A stretch of DNA of 64,000 bases, taken from positions 92,355,303 to 92,419,302 of the forward strand of contig NC_133325.1 of the NCBI RefSeq assembly GCF_042186555.1. Direction: 5' to 3'. The notes under the pieces were generated by a model. That model was given only the letters and a program-made list of their open reading frames with translations. It was not told the origin of the DNA and ran no database searches. Positions 12,420-25,001 of the stretch are shown piece by piece. The position numbers and the translations under genes are program-made. The DNA is from Aquarana catesbeiana (lineage: Eukaryota; Chordata; Amphibia; Anura; Ranidae). Positions within the stretch are counted from its first letter, which is position 1, and each line of letters opens with the position of its first letter.

Positions 12420-13130
12420 AAGAATTGAGACATTCTTCAATTGCTCTCTGTAGCCTCAGTTGCACTACAGATGAATGAATAGGAGACAGAGGCTCCTATT
12501 CATTCAATGAAGTATAAGTGTTTACTTTGCATCAGTTATGAACACCCTGAGTGATTGACTCACTGTTCATTCACTAGTGAAGGAAGGAATGTAGTTTACC
12601 GACCTCTTCCCCTGCTCTTTACCCTGAACATCCCCCCCCCTTTGTGTACCCGCAGCAGCCGGATGGAGGGAAAAGTTGGCATTGATGGAGGGGTACACAC
12701 AGGCAGGTGTAATAAGATGTGGGCAGGAGAAGGTCGACCGGGTACCCATGGTAAAAGTGCCGAACTGTGCCCCCACCTCTTTCAGTTAGGCGGGAGGTGA
12801 GGGGGGGGCAGTTGATAGGGATGTGGTAGGGTGTAGAATGCAGTACGCTGTTCCAAAACCTGACATTCCATCCCGCAATAAAATATGGGGCTGACATTGA
12901 TGTAGAAGAAAATTCCTGAACATTGGTGTGAGGAAAAATTGGCCGTGCCTCAGTGTCACTAAAAGGAATACATGCCCCTGTGGTGTCACAAAAAAAAATT
13001 GTCCCTAGGTCAGGTGTATCACTGGAAGGAAGAAAATGTCCCTGAATCCGTGGTGTTACTCGAAAGAAAAAAATGCCTCTCTGTGTTGGTGTCAATATGA
13101 GAAGGGCTGATTTGGTGATGGTATGAAGGA
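12420..13130. repeat. Dispersed repeat with degenerate internal tandem units
   Basis: 12420-12760 is colinear with about 4950-5310, so this is a second copy of the same dispersed element. From about 12880 to 13130 a pattern of 'TGGTGTCAC..GAAAAAATTG..CCCTG' recurs every 45-60 bases, similar in style to the array in the hAT element at 10.5 kb. A 195-codon minus-strand ORF (12619-13206) crosses it but resembles no protein I know and is best read as a by-product. Confidence 0.5.
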
Positions 13131-13610
13131 AAGAGGGGAGCTGAAAGGGTTGGGGGCTCTGTGGGGTGCGTTTAACTAAGGGGCTGTATAACTCTGAGGG
13201 AGGCAAAGCAGTTATGTCGTGGAGAGGAAAGTTCTGTTGGGATATTAAATACTAAGTAATGGCTCTTTCAGAGGCGTGCCAGGGTGGATTAAAATGGATG
13301 GCCGAGCTGCAGTTTTGCAGCCTATCTGAACTTTAACATTGCGGGGCTGTACACATGCCATGACCGCAATGCTTTGCGGCTGCAGCATTTTTAACTTTGG
13401 GTGCAGAGTTTGAGTGGCATTGCCACCTGTCAAACTCTCCTATTTTGTGTAATTGGGCCACGCACAACCACGAGCTTAATGCTTGGCTCACAGTTGCGGT
13501 GTGGTCCTGCAGTGTAAAATTGGGATTCAGCGATTAAAAAAAAAAAAAAAAGATTCAGGAGGCGGCAGTACCACCTCTTGAATGCCTGTAAGCTGCTGCG
13601 CTACTGCCCT

Positions 13611-13643
13611 CTGAAAAGCAATCCCCCGCGGATTGCTTTTCAG
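13611..13643. repeat. Perfect hairpin at the apex of a palindromic repeat
   Basis: CTGAAAAGCAATCC and GGATTGCTTTTCAG are perfect 14-base arms around a 5-base CCCGC loop. Flanking sequence (AGGCGGCAGTACCACC against GGTGGTGGCC) extends the palindrome imperfectly, which suggests the centre of a MITE of roughly 13.55-13.70 kb. A 24-28 bp direct duplication (ATTGTTCCTGTAAATGCAGC, twice) lies just downstream at about 13754-13803. Confidence 0.75.
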
Positions 13644-14318
13644 TGAGCAGTAAGGGTGGTGGCCAACTTCAGGAACAATACCCTGTGTCTCTTCCTGTAG
13701 CGGCTAAAAGCTAGCGGGAGGGGGAACAACCTGTCTTTCAGCCGCTACAGGGCATTGTTCCTGTAAATGCAGCAGTATTGTTCCTGTAAATGCAGCAGTA
13801 TTGATCATCCGCCCTCTCCTGCCCACATCTGTGCCTATATTGAGACGGGCCTGGAGCTGCAGCTCCAATAGCCCCTATGTTAATCCGGCCCTGAGGAACG
13901 GTGTTTCTTTGTGTCTTGGACGTACAGGTAGCGGTTTGTATTGAATGACGTAACAAGTGGTGGTCCAAGTTTTGAAATTAGCTCAAAAATTTTCTGTCAA
14001 TCTGAATAGTCTGCTTCTGACCAATCCAAGGAATGTCAGTCAATTGACAAAACTTTGTCCGATCGAATGCCTAGTTGATCGGCTGTGCCCAACGCAATAA
14101 ATTGATTTGTGTTTTTTGGTTTGCAATTTTTTTTCAGTTTGAAGGATTCTTCTGATGGATGAATATTCACCATTGGACACACAGTAGGTCAAGATTTTAG
14201 TAACTGGAAAGAGATTGCATGTGTGAAGATTTCTTGTAGCAGAATGTGGTCCTCCTGATAATTGTCATGTTCTCATGTGTCATTGCTCCCCTGAGGCTAA
14301 AACTTTGTTTCCTTTCAG

Positions 14319-14364
14319 ATATCAGAAAGCTGCAGAGGAATCCAGTGTAGAAAAGAAAAAAATT
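14319..14364 (+). CDS. LIMA1: LIMA1 coding exon (YQKAAEE exon)
   Basis: 46 bases between CTTTCAG and GTAAGT. The exon enters in phase 2 (one base completes a codon) and then reads YQKAAEESSVEKKKI, closely matching the human EPLIN-beta stretch YQKAAEETNMEKKR. It exits in phase 0, matching the next exon. Because the entry is mid-codon, a coding exon must lie upstream; it is expected to carry the N-terminal residues unique to the long (beta) isoform. The match is short but specific, and it is in the right order and strand. Confidence 0.88.
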
Positions 14365-14744
14365 GTAAGTATTTCCACCTCTAGAAATACTTTCTCTTTA
14401 TCATGTCATCTCCTATGCATTGACTTTAGTAAGCGATCTTGTATTTAACTTGGTCACATATCATCCCCATGGCCTGTATAGTACTAGAAAAGCTACCATC
14501 CATTCTGTGACTTGCCCCATTCTTCTGACCCCCATGTACATATGCCCTTCTCTGAACTTCAGCTAGGCACACACCTCAAATGACTGAACTGGTATAAAAA
14601 AAAGCTAAGGCTGGCCCTTAATGCAATTTATTTTTTTGGTTTCTGGAAAGAAAATCACTCGCTTTACCCCTCAACACTGAATCTCTCCTGCAGAGCTATT
14701 TTCTCCCGGCTGGGGGGTTCAGGGAGCTGCCCCTGTCGGGAGTA

Positions 14745-14940
14745 AACAGTGATTACTGCTAGCAGCTATAGCCGCTGGCAATCGCATGTTCAACTGAAAT
14801 GCTGGTTGTACCCAAAACAATAGATAAAGTGACTTGGGCACAATCAGCCTGCCCATAGATGGTTCCAATCTTGGCCAGTTCAGAAGGGACCACCTGAGAT
14901 TTGAACCATCTATGACCAGCTAAACTCCCATGATACAATA
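14745..14940. repeat. Dispersed repeat 'CCAGTTCAGCAGAGACCAGC' family
   Basis: Landmarks are GCTAGCAGCTATAGCCGCTG, ATGCTGGTTGTACC, GTGACTTGGGCACAATCAGC and TTGGCCAGTTCAGAAGGGAC. The same landmarks recur in this order or inverted at about 18800, 28312, 31445, 49400, 58960 and 62455. The palindromic tendency and copy number suggest a MITE-type family. Confidence 0.65.
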
Positions 14941-15011
14941 GGAACTTCTTCATGTACACTATACGGTCATGTAAGTTGGGGCTGTACATTATACAATATA
15001 TACAATTTCCT

Positions 15012-15118
15012 TTTATATTTACCCTCAATCACGTAGTCGTGCAAGGGCCTGCCTGGTTGCATATAAATTGAAAGTGTTTAAGTTTGACTTCAAATTATTT
15101 GGTTTTGGTAAATCTTAA
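15012..15118. mobile_element. MITE family B, uninterrupted copy
   Basis: The ends are inverted: TATATTTACCCTCAA on the left and TTGGTTTTGGTAAATCTTA on the right. The interior includes GTGCAAGGGCCTGCCTGGTT. It is colinear with 46404-46863 once a 361-bp insertion there is removed. The TA at 15079-15080 corresponds to the insertion site in the other copy. Confidence 0.75.
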
Positions 15119-16133
15119 GACAAATTGTATAATGTATGGCCAGCCTTACATTTTCAGGGGTGGATGTAGGCAAAGGAAGTGTTGGCCAGTTCAGCAGAGA
15201 CTGGCTGGGTTTCTATACATCTATGGCTGTTCCCACTTGACAGAAGTCTATCTCCAACGGGACTACTGGTACTGTTAAACAAATTTTTTTTTTTTTTTTT
15301 TTTGGCCTGTAAAGAGCAAAAAAAGATTAATAGCTGTGATTTCTCAAGTAATGTGTCTCCAGTAACTGTTTTCCTGAAGCATGTCCTCAGTCTCTACCAA
15401 CTCCTGGAACATGTCTGCAGTCTCTGAGCATCTCTTGTAGCTTTTCAGCATCTTTACACAACTGATTTTTAAATTGCGCTTTACTTTTTTTTTTTTTTTT
15501 TTTTCTGCTCATGCTTGGATAAAGTCCATAGGTATCTTACTTATAAAATGATTAGATAATTGGAGTGAATATTCTTGTATTTTGTGTAAAGATTCTCAAC
15601 TTGGTAAATCAGCCAGTGTGTGACTTTTGGTGAAGTCTGGGGCTGCTCTTGGGACCCCCCTATATTAAAGTTGACCATCAATGCTTCACTCCATCTTATA
15701 CTATCAAGCTTAAAGCTGAACTGCACTCTGAGCACCACAAACCAAAAACACAATTTCGTTTTTGTTATTCAGAGTAGATTCTGCCATGCATCTATGTCCC
15801 CCATGCTTTATTTTGCTAAGAAGTCACTTTAAAAGACACCCCTCTAGCATTTCTGCCTGTGATTATCTTAAATAAGGGCAAATTACTCATGTAGCACTTA
15901 CTTCCTGGAATCCATCTGCCTTTAGCTCAGGCATACACGCAGGAGTGTGTGATTGGCTCAGCAAACCCCTCCCCCCCTCAAGTCTCATGGGATGTATATC
16001 ATTTGCCTAGGCATGGAAACCAGGAAGGAATTGAACCAATGTAAAAAAAAGTTTAAAACCAGTAAATGGCATTAGTAAATGGAAGGGAAGGTGCATCACA
16101 TCAGCCTAAGGATTGCAAATCAATGTTGATTAA

Positions 16134-16568
16134 TGCCCCGTACTCAGGGTCGGACATTGATCGGACATTCCGACAACAAAATCCTAGGATTTTCTCAGAC
16201 GGATGTTGGCTCAAACTTGTCTTGCATACACACGGTCACACAAAGTTGTCGGAAAATCCGATCATTCTAAACGCGGTGACGTAAAACACGTACGTCGGGA
16301 CTATAAACGGGGCAGTAGCCAATAGCTTTCATCTCTTTATTTATTCTGAGCATGCGTGGCACTTTGTGCGTTTGGATTTGTCTACACACGATCGGAAATT
16401 CCGACAACTGATTTTGTTGTCGGAAAATTTTATAGCCTGCTCTCAAACTTTGTGTGTCGGAAAATCCAATGGAAAATGTGTGATGGAGCCTACACATGGT
16501 CGGAATTTCCGACAACAAGGTCCTATCACACATTTTCCGTCGGAAAATCTGACCGTGTGTACGGGGCA
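16134..16568. mobile_element. 435-bp MITE with TGCCCCGTAC ends
   Basis: Terminal inverted repeats TGCCCCGTAC (16134-16143) and GTACGGGGCA (16559-16568). The interior repeats variants of GTCGGAAATTCCGACAAC on both strands (16141-16200, 16390-16430, 16498-16550), giving a multiply self-complementary sequence. I recognise this motif as a very common one in ranid frog DNA. No ORF beyond shadows of the repeat. Confidence 0.85.
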
Positions 16569-17718
16569 TGAGAGTTTAGTTCCACATTTGTTTGGACTAC
16601 CAGTTATGTATATAGTGCTGAACATACTGTACATTCACATCAGCCTCTGCTCTGAAGGCGCTTAGTCTTAATGTAGAATTCCATGTAAAACCTAACTAGT
16701 ATTAAAAATGCAAAATGGTATATACTTGCCTATTTTTTAGCCCACTCTGGTCCAATCACATTATCTGGCTCTCCTGTGTCAGACAGCTGTAGAGGAGAGA
16801 GGGGACTGCTGACAACAGCTGCACCATGGGGGCCTATGGGTGATGCACACAGGGACACGTGACACTGGACCAGAGCACACTGAAAAAAATATATTCTATT
16901 CTATTCTATTCCCCTATCCACATGTAGTGCCTACCCTGATTTTCTGGAAGACTGATGGTGACTACCAGAGGTAGGGAGGGCTGACATAGTTCTTCAGGGT
17001 ACTGGGCATGGTGGGTGAACAAGACAAAAGTTGGGCGCCGGTCACTTTTGTGCTTAAACAATAGAAGTGTATTTCTCAAACAGGAAACATGTGGGAGAGG
17101 GGATAGGGCACAGGACACCCTTAGTAACTATCAGCAACAGGCAGATTGGCAGACTTCTTGGACAAAAAGGTAGATGGCAGTACAGGAAAAAGCCTTTAAG
17201 CTGAACCAGCACATCTGTACTTTGTAGGATAGGCTGTCTCCTCTAGTAACTGAACTTTATACACAGGTTCCCTTGGATGAATTCTCGCTCGAAGTCCTTC
17301 CAGCCACTTCATAGCCTCCAGCTCATGAAGGGTCCCCTCTGGTGCTTCCCTAGAACTCCATCCCTCTCGGAATCACTTATGGATCTTTGGCAGGCTTTTC
17401 TCAACAAAAACTTTAACACCTGGATAGATCTAGCAGTCAGGAGACCACCTGGATAGGCTTCAGGCCTAGCAACCAAGAGCTTTTCCACACAAATCCACCC
17501 AGGCCGCAACCCTGGGCGGGAAGACCTCGATCACCTGACTCCTTCCAAATACCTTTTCCCAGCATGCATAGCAGCAAATATGATTGGCTGAGAAAGATAT
17601 GTTTATCCATAACCTGAACTCACTGTAGCTCATCACACTGTCAAAGGCAACAGCACCACCCACTGACAAAAGGGGAAAAACAAAGCTAAACAGCAATAGG
17701 ACAGAAGTCATTTGACTA

Positions 17719-18581
17719 TTAACCACATGCCGACCATCCGCCGTCATATGGCGGCAGGTCAGCTCGTTCCTGCAAATCGCTGTACTGGTAGTTGGCTCCT
17801 TTAAAAGCCATAGCAGGCACGGGCAGGCTGCACAGCGGGGGACCTGATGGGCGTGGGTCTGATGTCTGCCGGCCACCCGCGATGTGAACACACAAATCCC
17901 TGTTTTGATGGGAGGAGACAGATCTGCTGTTCCTAGTAATTGGGAACAGCAATCTGTCTCCTCCTCCAGTCAATCGCACTCCTCCACAGTAAAACACATG
18001 AGGGAACACATTTAACCCCTTCCCTGCCAGTGACATTTACACAGTAATATCTGCATTTTTATGGCACTGACTGCTGTATAAATGTCAATGGTCCCAAAAA
18101 AAAGTGTCAGTGTCCGCCATGTCGCAGTCCCGCCACCATTACTAGTAAAAAAAGCCATAAATCTATCCCCTATTTTGTAAACGCTATAACTTTTGCACAA
18201 ACCAGTCAAAATACGCTTATTGCGATAATTTTTTTTTTGGGGGGGGGGGGGGAATTTGTATACACATTGGACTAACCTGTTGAAGAAATGTGTTTGGTTT
18301 TTGTTTTTTTTGGGGGGAGGGAGATATCTAATTTATTTATTTTTTTTTCTTTCCCCCACAGAAATTGTTGCTTTTTTGTTTATAGCACGAAAAATAAAAA
18401 CCACAGAGGTGATCAAATGCCACCAAAAAGCTCTTTGTGGGGGTTGGGGGGGGTAAAGACCTTTTTTTATTTGGCTACAGTGTCGCATGACCATGCAATT
18501 GTCAGTTAAAGTGACAGTGTTGTATCACAAAAAATGGCCTAGACATTAAAGGGGTAAATCTTCCGGGGCTGAAGTGGTTAA
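17719..18581. mobile_element. MITE with TTAACCAC ends, 863 bp
   Basis: The left end reads TTAACCACATGCC and the right end GGCTGAAGTGGTTAA, inverted repeats ending in TTAA. TTAA at both edges would fit piggyBac-type target duplication (inference). The interior has GATGGGAGGAGACAGATCTG facing CAATCTGTCTCCTCCTCC as a hairpin, then T- and G-rich tracts around 18.23-18.46 kb. Related sequence seems to recur near 60.7-61.65 kb. Confidence 0.7.
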
Positions 18582-18799
18582 ACACTACAAATTAGCCAGG
18601 CTGTCTACCACCCAGCATAACTAAATTTACCTGTAGCCCTATTCTAGGACCAGGGTGCTACACACACATTCGACATGGATGGGGGAATCCTAGTGCCTTT
18701 GTATTCTGCCAGTAGGAAGACTTCCCCTCCGTCACAATACAATGATCAGTGTTGCCAGGCAATAGCCGATGGCACTGATCATTTTGGGGGGGGGGGGGG

Positions 18800-18935
18800 G
18801 GGGGGGGAGAGAAACGTCAGGCTGGTTGTACTGAAGGCAACTTATGGATCGACTTTGGCACAACCAGCTTGCCCATACATGGATCAAAATTCAGCTGGTC
18901 TCTGCTGAACTGGCTGAATTTCAATTCATGTATGG
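18800..18935. repeat. Dispersed 'CCAGTTCAGCAGAGACCAGC' family copy
   Basis: GGCTGGTTGTACTGAAGGCA, then GCACAACCAGCTTGCCCATA and CAGCTGGTCTCTGCTGAACT. It follows a long G run beginning near 18785. Confidence 0.6.
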
Positions 18936-21900
18936 CTGCTGCCCTAGGTGTTAGGAAGGGGTAGGAGCATTTTATGACTAGGCATTAGCTGGATTTCTAA
19001 TTTTAAGGTTATGATCTCACATACATACTAGGGCCAATTTGGATAGGAGCAGGTTATCCTACCATTCTATTGTGTGGGAGGAGGAAACTCTTGTAAGCAC
19101 AAGGGGAATATGCAAACTCAATGTAGGAATTTCTATGGCTGGAATTCATACCAAGAATCCCAGTGCTGCAAAGGCAGTACCTTCACTTTAATGACTTTTA
19201 ATCAGTTTCAGCTATAACGTTGTAAATTTAATACAAAATTCACAAAAAAACCTGTAAGTATTGGTTCGTATGCGTCATGCTTTGTGCTTTCCCTTAACCA
19301 AGATGGTCTTGTTTTATGAACTTGTGTAATCACTTTTGTTCATATTACACGTTCCTCAGTGACATCGTTTCTTTAGCTTGACACTGCATAATTAGATCAT
19401 TAGACAGAAGTGTGAACTTCAAATCCTGGGTATTTTCCAGCCTGTAGGTTGGGGCTTTCCATTATGTGTCTCCAGACATATGGTGGTTTCTGTTTTGGAA
19501 TGAGACAGGCCAAAACTTGCAATGAAAGCTGGAGGGGAGGCTATTGTGTATTCGCTCATCATTTGCTCATCAGGACTGCTGTCTGAGCGATGATAGGATC
19601 ACTGGGGCTGTCTAGCACTCATGCAGACCGGGCAGGGACATGCATAATTGGATGGCCAGTGGGGGGTACGAGTAAGAGGACAGTGATCTGTAATCCTGTA
19701 GAGACTGATTGCCTTCCAAATTTGATTCTTATCTGATAAGACAGGACTTCGAAGACATAACGAGATTTACTTGAAACAAGAATGGCAACCTTCTAGGATT
19801 AAATGAAAAGCAAAAAAAGTGGTCATTACAAAAGCAATTTGACCATGGATGTACACTAATAGAATTTTGTTAACCCTCTTTTAGTTGTAAAAATGTAAAA
19901 TTGTGTTTGTTTGTTTGTTTTTTTTTTTTTCTCAATAAAGTGGGGTTTAATTGACCATTTTCAACCGAAGGAACAGGATGGGGAAAATTTCTCGAATGTG
20001 TGCTTTTTAAGCAGTTGAAATCTTGACCCACTTTTGAATGTACTGAGAATTCTCATTTTTGTATTCAGAATTTTCATTCACAACTTTACTAGTGTATACT
20101 AAACTTAAGGGTCAGTTTGCAGTGTTTTTGATTTATGGCGCCCTATGTTTTCATGAGAAGTGTCCGTTTTGGAGTAGTCTTGCAGCAGTAGTCTTAGAGC
20201 TACATACAGTGTAATCTGCTTCGGTGACAGAGATTAAACATGGTTTGGATATGCCTTTCTTTATATGAACTACATAAAGCCCTCGCGTGCCTTTTTGGAG
20301 TAGCCATGGAGAGACCTGTCTTGTTTAAATTATGTAATGTGAGAGATGCCAAAAACCCAAAACTGGCAAGATCAAATACATTTTCCATTTAGATGTTCTC
20401 AAAATCCAATTTTGCTGTATTAATCTTCAGTCTAGAGCATTTCCCTGTAGTATTATGCTGCTAGTTGTCTGTCTGACCCATCCCAGCTTGTGACTGGACA
20501 GTGAAAGGAGAAGCTGTTCAGGGGTGAGCTGATCTGTCGCTCTGCTCTCTTATCCTATCAGTGTGCTTCTTGTCGGCGCACAAATGACAGGCTCCTTGTA
20601 CTGTTTCCTCACACTTGCTAGAAGTCAGAGGTGGGTACTTGTTTCTAACATTTAGAAACCAACACATTTAATGTTGAATATAGCGCTGCTCTAATTTGTC
20701 TTATGTGCATTGAATCAAGTTTTAATAGCCCCATAGCAAAAACTAGTACGGAGTTTCAATATTTTAATTTTTTTTTTTCTTTTGTAGAGATTACTATATT
20801 TCATAAATGGTTATAACCAGCATATTGGGTTCCCCATCACCTGGTATCTTACATTGGCTTAGTCACAAGGTTTGCAAATGGCCCACCGGTGGATGCTCGC
20901 TGAAAAAATTTGACTTGCATCTGTTTTTATGGGGATTTGCTAGTAACTGCTTTGTGCATGAAGAAAAACCTTGTGACTGTTGGCCAGTACCAGCTGTGGT
21001 TATTGTATGGGTTTTCTAAAAGGTTTAGGACTCTACCATACAACTACTTTACCAGCATGATCCAAACTCTGTTTTGGGGTTAAATGTTGAGACCTTTATG
21101 TTTAGGAGTTTTCTTTTTCCACCCAGTGGATAAGTTATCTGAAACTCTGTAATCTTGATGCATGTGGTAGGTGCACTGTGAAGAACTTGCTTTGAAGCGG
21201 AACTAAATCCTCCTATCCTTTACATCCAAGGAAGTTTCCATCTTGTTTCCTTTGATCCACACTTGTCATGGTGCTGAGCATGTGGTCAGGTATGACACCC
21301 ATCATTTGAGGGCTTGACAGTGCGGTTGACAGAACAATCACCTTTTGACAGTTCACATTCATTGCATGCCTTGAATGTAATGTGGGAAATTTTAAGTTAT
21401 GCTTGACATCAGGTTGCTAGATTCTGTAATCATCCAACATGTGCACATGCATTCCAAAATCTTACAGGTTGATCTACAGAGTTCCTGCCCTTAAACCACT
21501 GGTGTGATATTACTCCTCCTTGGAGGCTGCTTACACCAGTCTGTGTACCCCTCTTAATTGGGTGAATAAGTTATTAGAGAGAAATGCAGTTAAAGTGCAG
21601 CACTCCCCACACATTTACTAATGTTTTATGTGAACAAAATGTTATCAAGTGCCCTGAAACTTAATGCATTAAAAGTGGACCTTTTACAAACTGATCATTT
21701 TGGTGTAACAAACAAGTCCTTTTTTGAAAGTTGTCTTTTTACAAAAAAAAATTTAGTGACCAAATCAAGTGCTTCCTTCTCAAACTTTCAATTCCCCAAA
21801 ATAGTGCTTTATGAACGTCAATACACCTCCTAGGACAATCCTGTGCTCTTGTGTACACACAAGGGCTGTGCAGTCACCAGGATCCATTGACCCTCTTAGC

Positions 21901-22129
21901 CTAATAAAAATAGGTCCACAATCACTCGGGTTTTAGGCTATCCTTCCGTTGAACTGTTAAATTGATGGGTTTAGTTCCACTTTAGATTTTAGTTTGCTCT
22001 TGACATCAGATCCCAAGTTTCTGTGATAATGTGCACATGCATTCAAAGTTCTTATTTGGAGAACGGCATGTTCAATTTAGATCAGTCACCAAAAATGACT
22101 AGATGTATGGAAAAACTGATCCTGTAGGG

Positions 22130-22271
22130 AAGGGGTCTCCAAACTATGGCCTTCCAGTTCAGGCACTACGACTCCCATCATGCATAGTCCTGTCTGAATG
22201 TCAGTTTTGCAATGCCTCATGGAAAGGTGTATTTCAGCAACAGATGGAGGGCTGTAGTTTAGAGATGCATA
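22130..22271. mobile_element. Short hAT-like element, 8-bp target duplication
   Basis: CTGTAGGG flanks both sides (22122-22129 and 22272-22279). The left end AAGGGGTCTCCAAACTATGG resembles the hAT ends at 10403 (CAGGGGTCTCAACT); the right end, inverted, is TATGCATCTCTAAACT. It is only 142 bp with no ORF. The ends are decayed but the target duplication is exact. Confidence 0.7.
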
Positions 22272-22424
22272 CTGTAGGGGATTCCTCATTTGGGAGCTGT
22301 TCTATGTTGTAGGTAGGCAACATACAATTTCATACTGCTGCATGCTGTGAGAATATTGGCTTCATTACTAGAGGACAAATTTTAGCTTTTGAGGCTTCAC
22401 TTTTCTTTTTTTTTTTTTTTTTTT

Positions 22425-22813
22425 TTAAGTATAGCTAAAGACAACTTTTTTTTTTTTTTTTATTTTGGATAGTGGTAAGGAATTGGAACACTTGTCAGTT
22501 TTTTATTGCTGTGCCGTCAAGGAGATTCACCCTCTTTCTCCTGGTTACTATTATCGATTGTAAAAGTAAAAAATCATAAATTTTGGGTTGTCCCCAGAAA
22601 GGTAATACAGGGGAAATCTTCCAATGGAGACACTAGTTCCCAAGGAATTCCCTTAATTTGTGGGGATTTCCTCACTTCTTGGGCTATGGGACAGGAAGTG
22701 AAGGGCAATCTCTGCAATGGCACACAGATGGCAAAAAATTAAATCTGATGGGGTTATAAAAACCCTCTTGCGCTATCCTAAAGAAAAAAGTTTTGCCTAT
22801 AGTTCTACTTTAA
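22425..22813 (+). mobile_element. MITE family C, forward copy
   Basis: The left end TTAAGTATAGCTAAAGACAA is inverted at the right end, GCCTATAGTTCTACTTTAA. The interior (CAAGGAGATTCACCCTCTTT, CTTCCAATGGAGACACTAGT) reappears inverted at about 61800-62186. T runs sit next to both ends. No ORF. Confidence 0.7.
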
Positions 22814-23345
22814 GCATTGACTCCAGGAGCTCTCATGTGTGTGTTTTTTGGTTTTTTTTTTTTGTATTTTTTCCCCTCCCATGTTCCACTATGTAAAAAT
22901 GTATATGGCCCTTTTAACCATACACTGAGAGGATTAACCACACTTGAGAGGATCATGGAGGGGGGCCATTGAGCATTTTTGGGAGTGTTAATTGCCTGAC
23001 TTTCATGTTGATGCTTTGGCTTCAATGCAGTCTTAGAGTAGCTGACGTGAAGTATAAAAACTAAGGTCTAACCACTAAAATAAAAAAAAAAAATAGCCTT
23101 GTACACATGGACCAAAATCGCCTGGTTTGGAGGAAAAGGCTGGCTTTCTGCTTGTGTACAGATCTGTCCAACAGAATCCAGTCTCACAACTGGCGTCTAT
23201 TGAATGGGCATGCCGGGAAAGGCATCTGACTGCATCCAGTCACCACTGGTAACCAATGGCTGCCAGCGCTGATCAGTAGGTTCTATCAGAACACAAAGGC
23301 ACAATAGGAGATCAATGCACTAACATCGCTTGTGTTGGTGCAACA

Positions 23346-23376
<31 letters not shown>

Positions 23377-25001
23377 CTTTCGGTTTAGGCTGCTGGGTTA
23401 AACGAAAAGACTTCTAATGTGTATCGGGCTTAAATGTGTTTTTGTTGCCTTCCAAATAGCAGGGATTGATTTTTCTGTGTCATACTGCTCTCTAATAACC
23501 CGGGCAAGCATCGTTCCTCACATTTGTTAATATACCTTTTACCATTAATGAAGTGTTTATACATGAAAGGTTGGTGTAAAATGAGACCGTTCTATCACTG
23601 GGTGTGTTAGTATAGTGATGTCTGCAGGGAAAAAAGTTGTTGGGCGTATGCCTAAGTGTTGCCAACCTTCCCTCTTTGCACCTTACATTGCATAACCCAG
23701 CAACACCATCCCTGCATATCTGCATCCATGACTAGGTCATTATAGGAACTGGCCAGCCCTGTGGTTATGCGGACACCAGTCTCCCGATGTGGTCATTTGA
23801 TACACCGTGCGATTTGGGTCTTCCTTTTACATGGCTGCCTTTTAGAACGCTTAAATTGCAGAATCTGTTTTGCCATGTCACAGTATGTAGCTACTTGAAA
23901 CTCCCTTTTTTTTTTGAGCTCTCGGTTATCTGTCAGTGGGTTAACAAAGATGGCGCAGTTTTCTTCAGCATGTGATGAGGTGAGCGACTTAGGATCCCAA
24001 TATAGCTGCTAATCACTTCTAATTCTATAAAGCCTGTCACAGCAGCTGCAGTCATACTGTTGGTTCTTCCAGGCACAGGGACCGCAGCAATGCAGAGACG
24101 GCAGGTACTATATGGCGCTTTTGTTCTCTTTTCTTTTCCATCTTTCATATTGCACATCTGTCACTACCATCCATTCCATAAATGGTACATCATTTATAGC
24201 TTCATTTGCATATTTGTGTAAATTGAAGTGGATTTAATTTTTCCCTTGTCTTCTGTACATTCTTTTAATAAACTTTCAGTCTCTATTTTATTGCCTTGCA
24301 TCATAGTTTTCATGATTTCATTTTTTTTTTTTTAATCCTAAATTTATTTAAAATTTTAATCAATGATACTTTTTCCCGAAAGGACATTGTTTCTTGGCGT
24401 GTCTGTCTTTAATATGCATGATAATAATTGGAAGCGTCTGGGTTTCTTAATCTGGGAGCCATTTAATTTTGCTCATTTTTAACTTTTTTTTTAATTTTTT
24501 TTTTTTTTTTTTTTTTTTCGGCTTTATTTTTATTTAATTTTTTTTTTTTTTTTCTTTAGTCCTTCCAAGGCAATTTTAGTTTTGTGCTGACTACTAAGAT
24601 TTTTGCTTTTACAATATGTTGCATATATTGTGGGGACGTGTTCCAGACGTGTCGGCAGGAATGAACAAGAGTTGACTTTTTTTTTTTCCTTTTTCTTTGT
24701 GCTCCTCTTAGCTTCTTCCTAGTTAAATGAGTCACTTTCTCATAATTTTGCCTTGTTCTTCCATCTGTTTGCCCATATATGGATATCCTTTTTTTTTTTT
24801 TTCCCTTAAACTTCCTGCCCAGTCTTTCCTCCGCCTCTTAACCCCTCTGGGCTAAATGCTTTTTACATGTGGCAAAGACCATAATTTCCTTAGGAGCTGC
24901 CTGGATGTGGATCTGCCTTTTTTCTGTTCTGCAGGTTTATTTTTCTTTCCCATAGACAGGCGCTTCCTAACTCACATGCATTCATTTTCTATTCTTTTTA
25001 G

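Larger units (their letters stand above)
14365..25001 (+). other. LIMA1: LIMA1 intron, 10.6 kb
   Basis: GT donor at 14365 and AG acceptor at 25000-25001. It contains several MITEs (14745-14940, 15012-15118, 16134-16568, 17719-18581, 18800-18935, 22425-22813), a small hAT element (22130-22271) and many T runs. In 19.0-22.1 kb and 23.4-24.4 kb I see nothing beyond T runs. In mammals the short EPLIN-alpha isoform comes from an internal promoter of this gene; a frog equivalent could lie in the 3' part of this intron, but no promoter element is demonstrable by eye. Confidence 0.8.

Noticed and set aside
12619..13206. 195-codon minus-strand ORF
   Set aside because: It lies within a dispersed repeat with internal tandem units, has no recognisable domain and the composition of translated repeat DNA. 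The homologous region near 5 kb does not preserve the frame over the same length.
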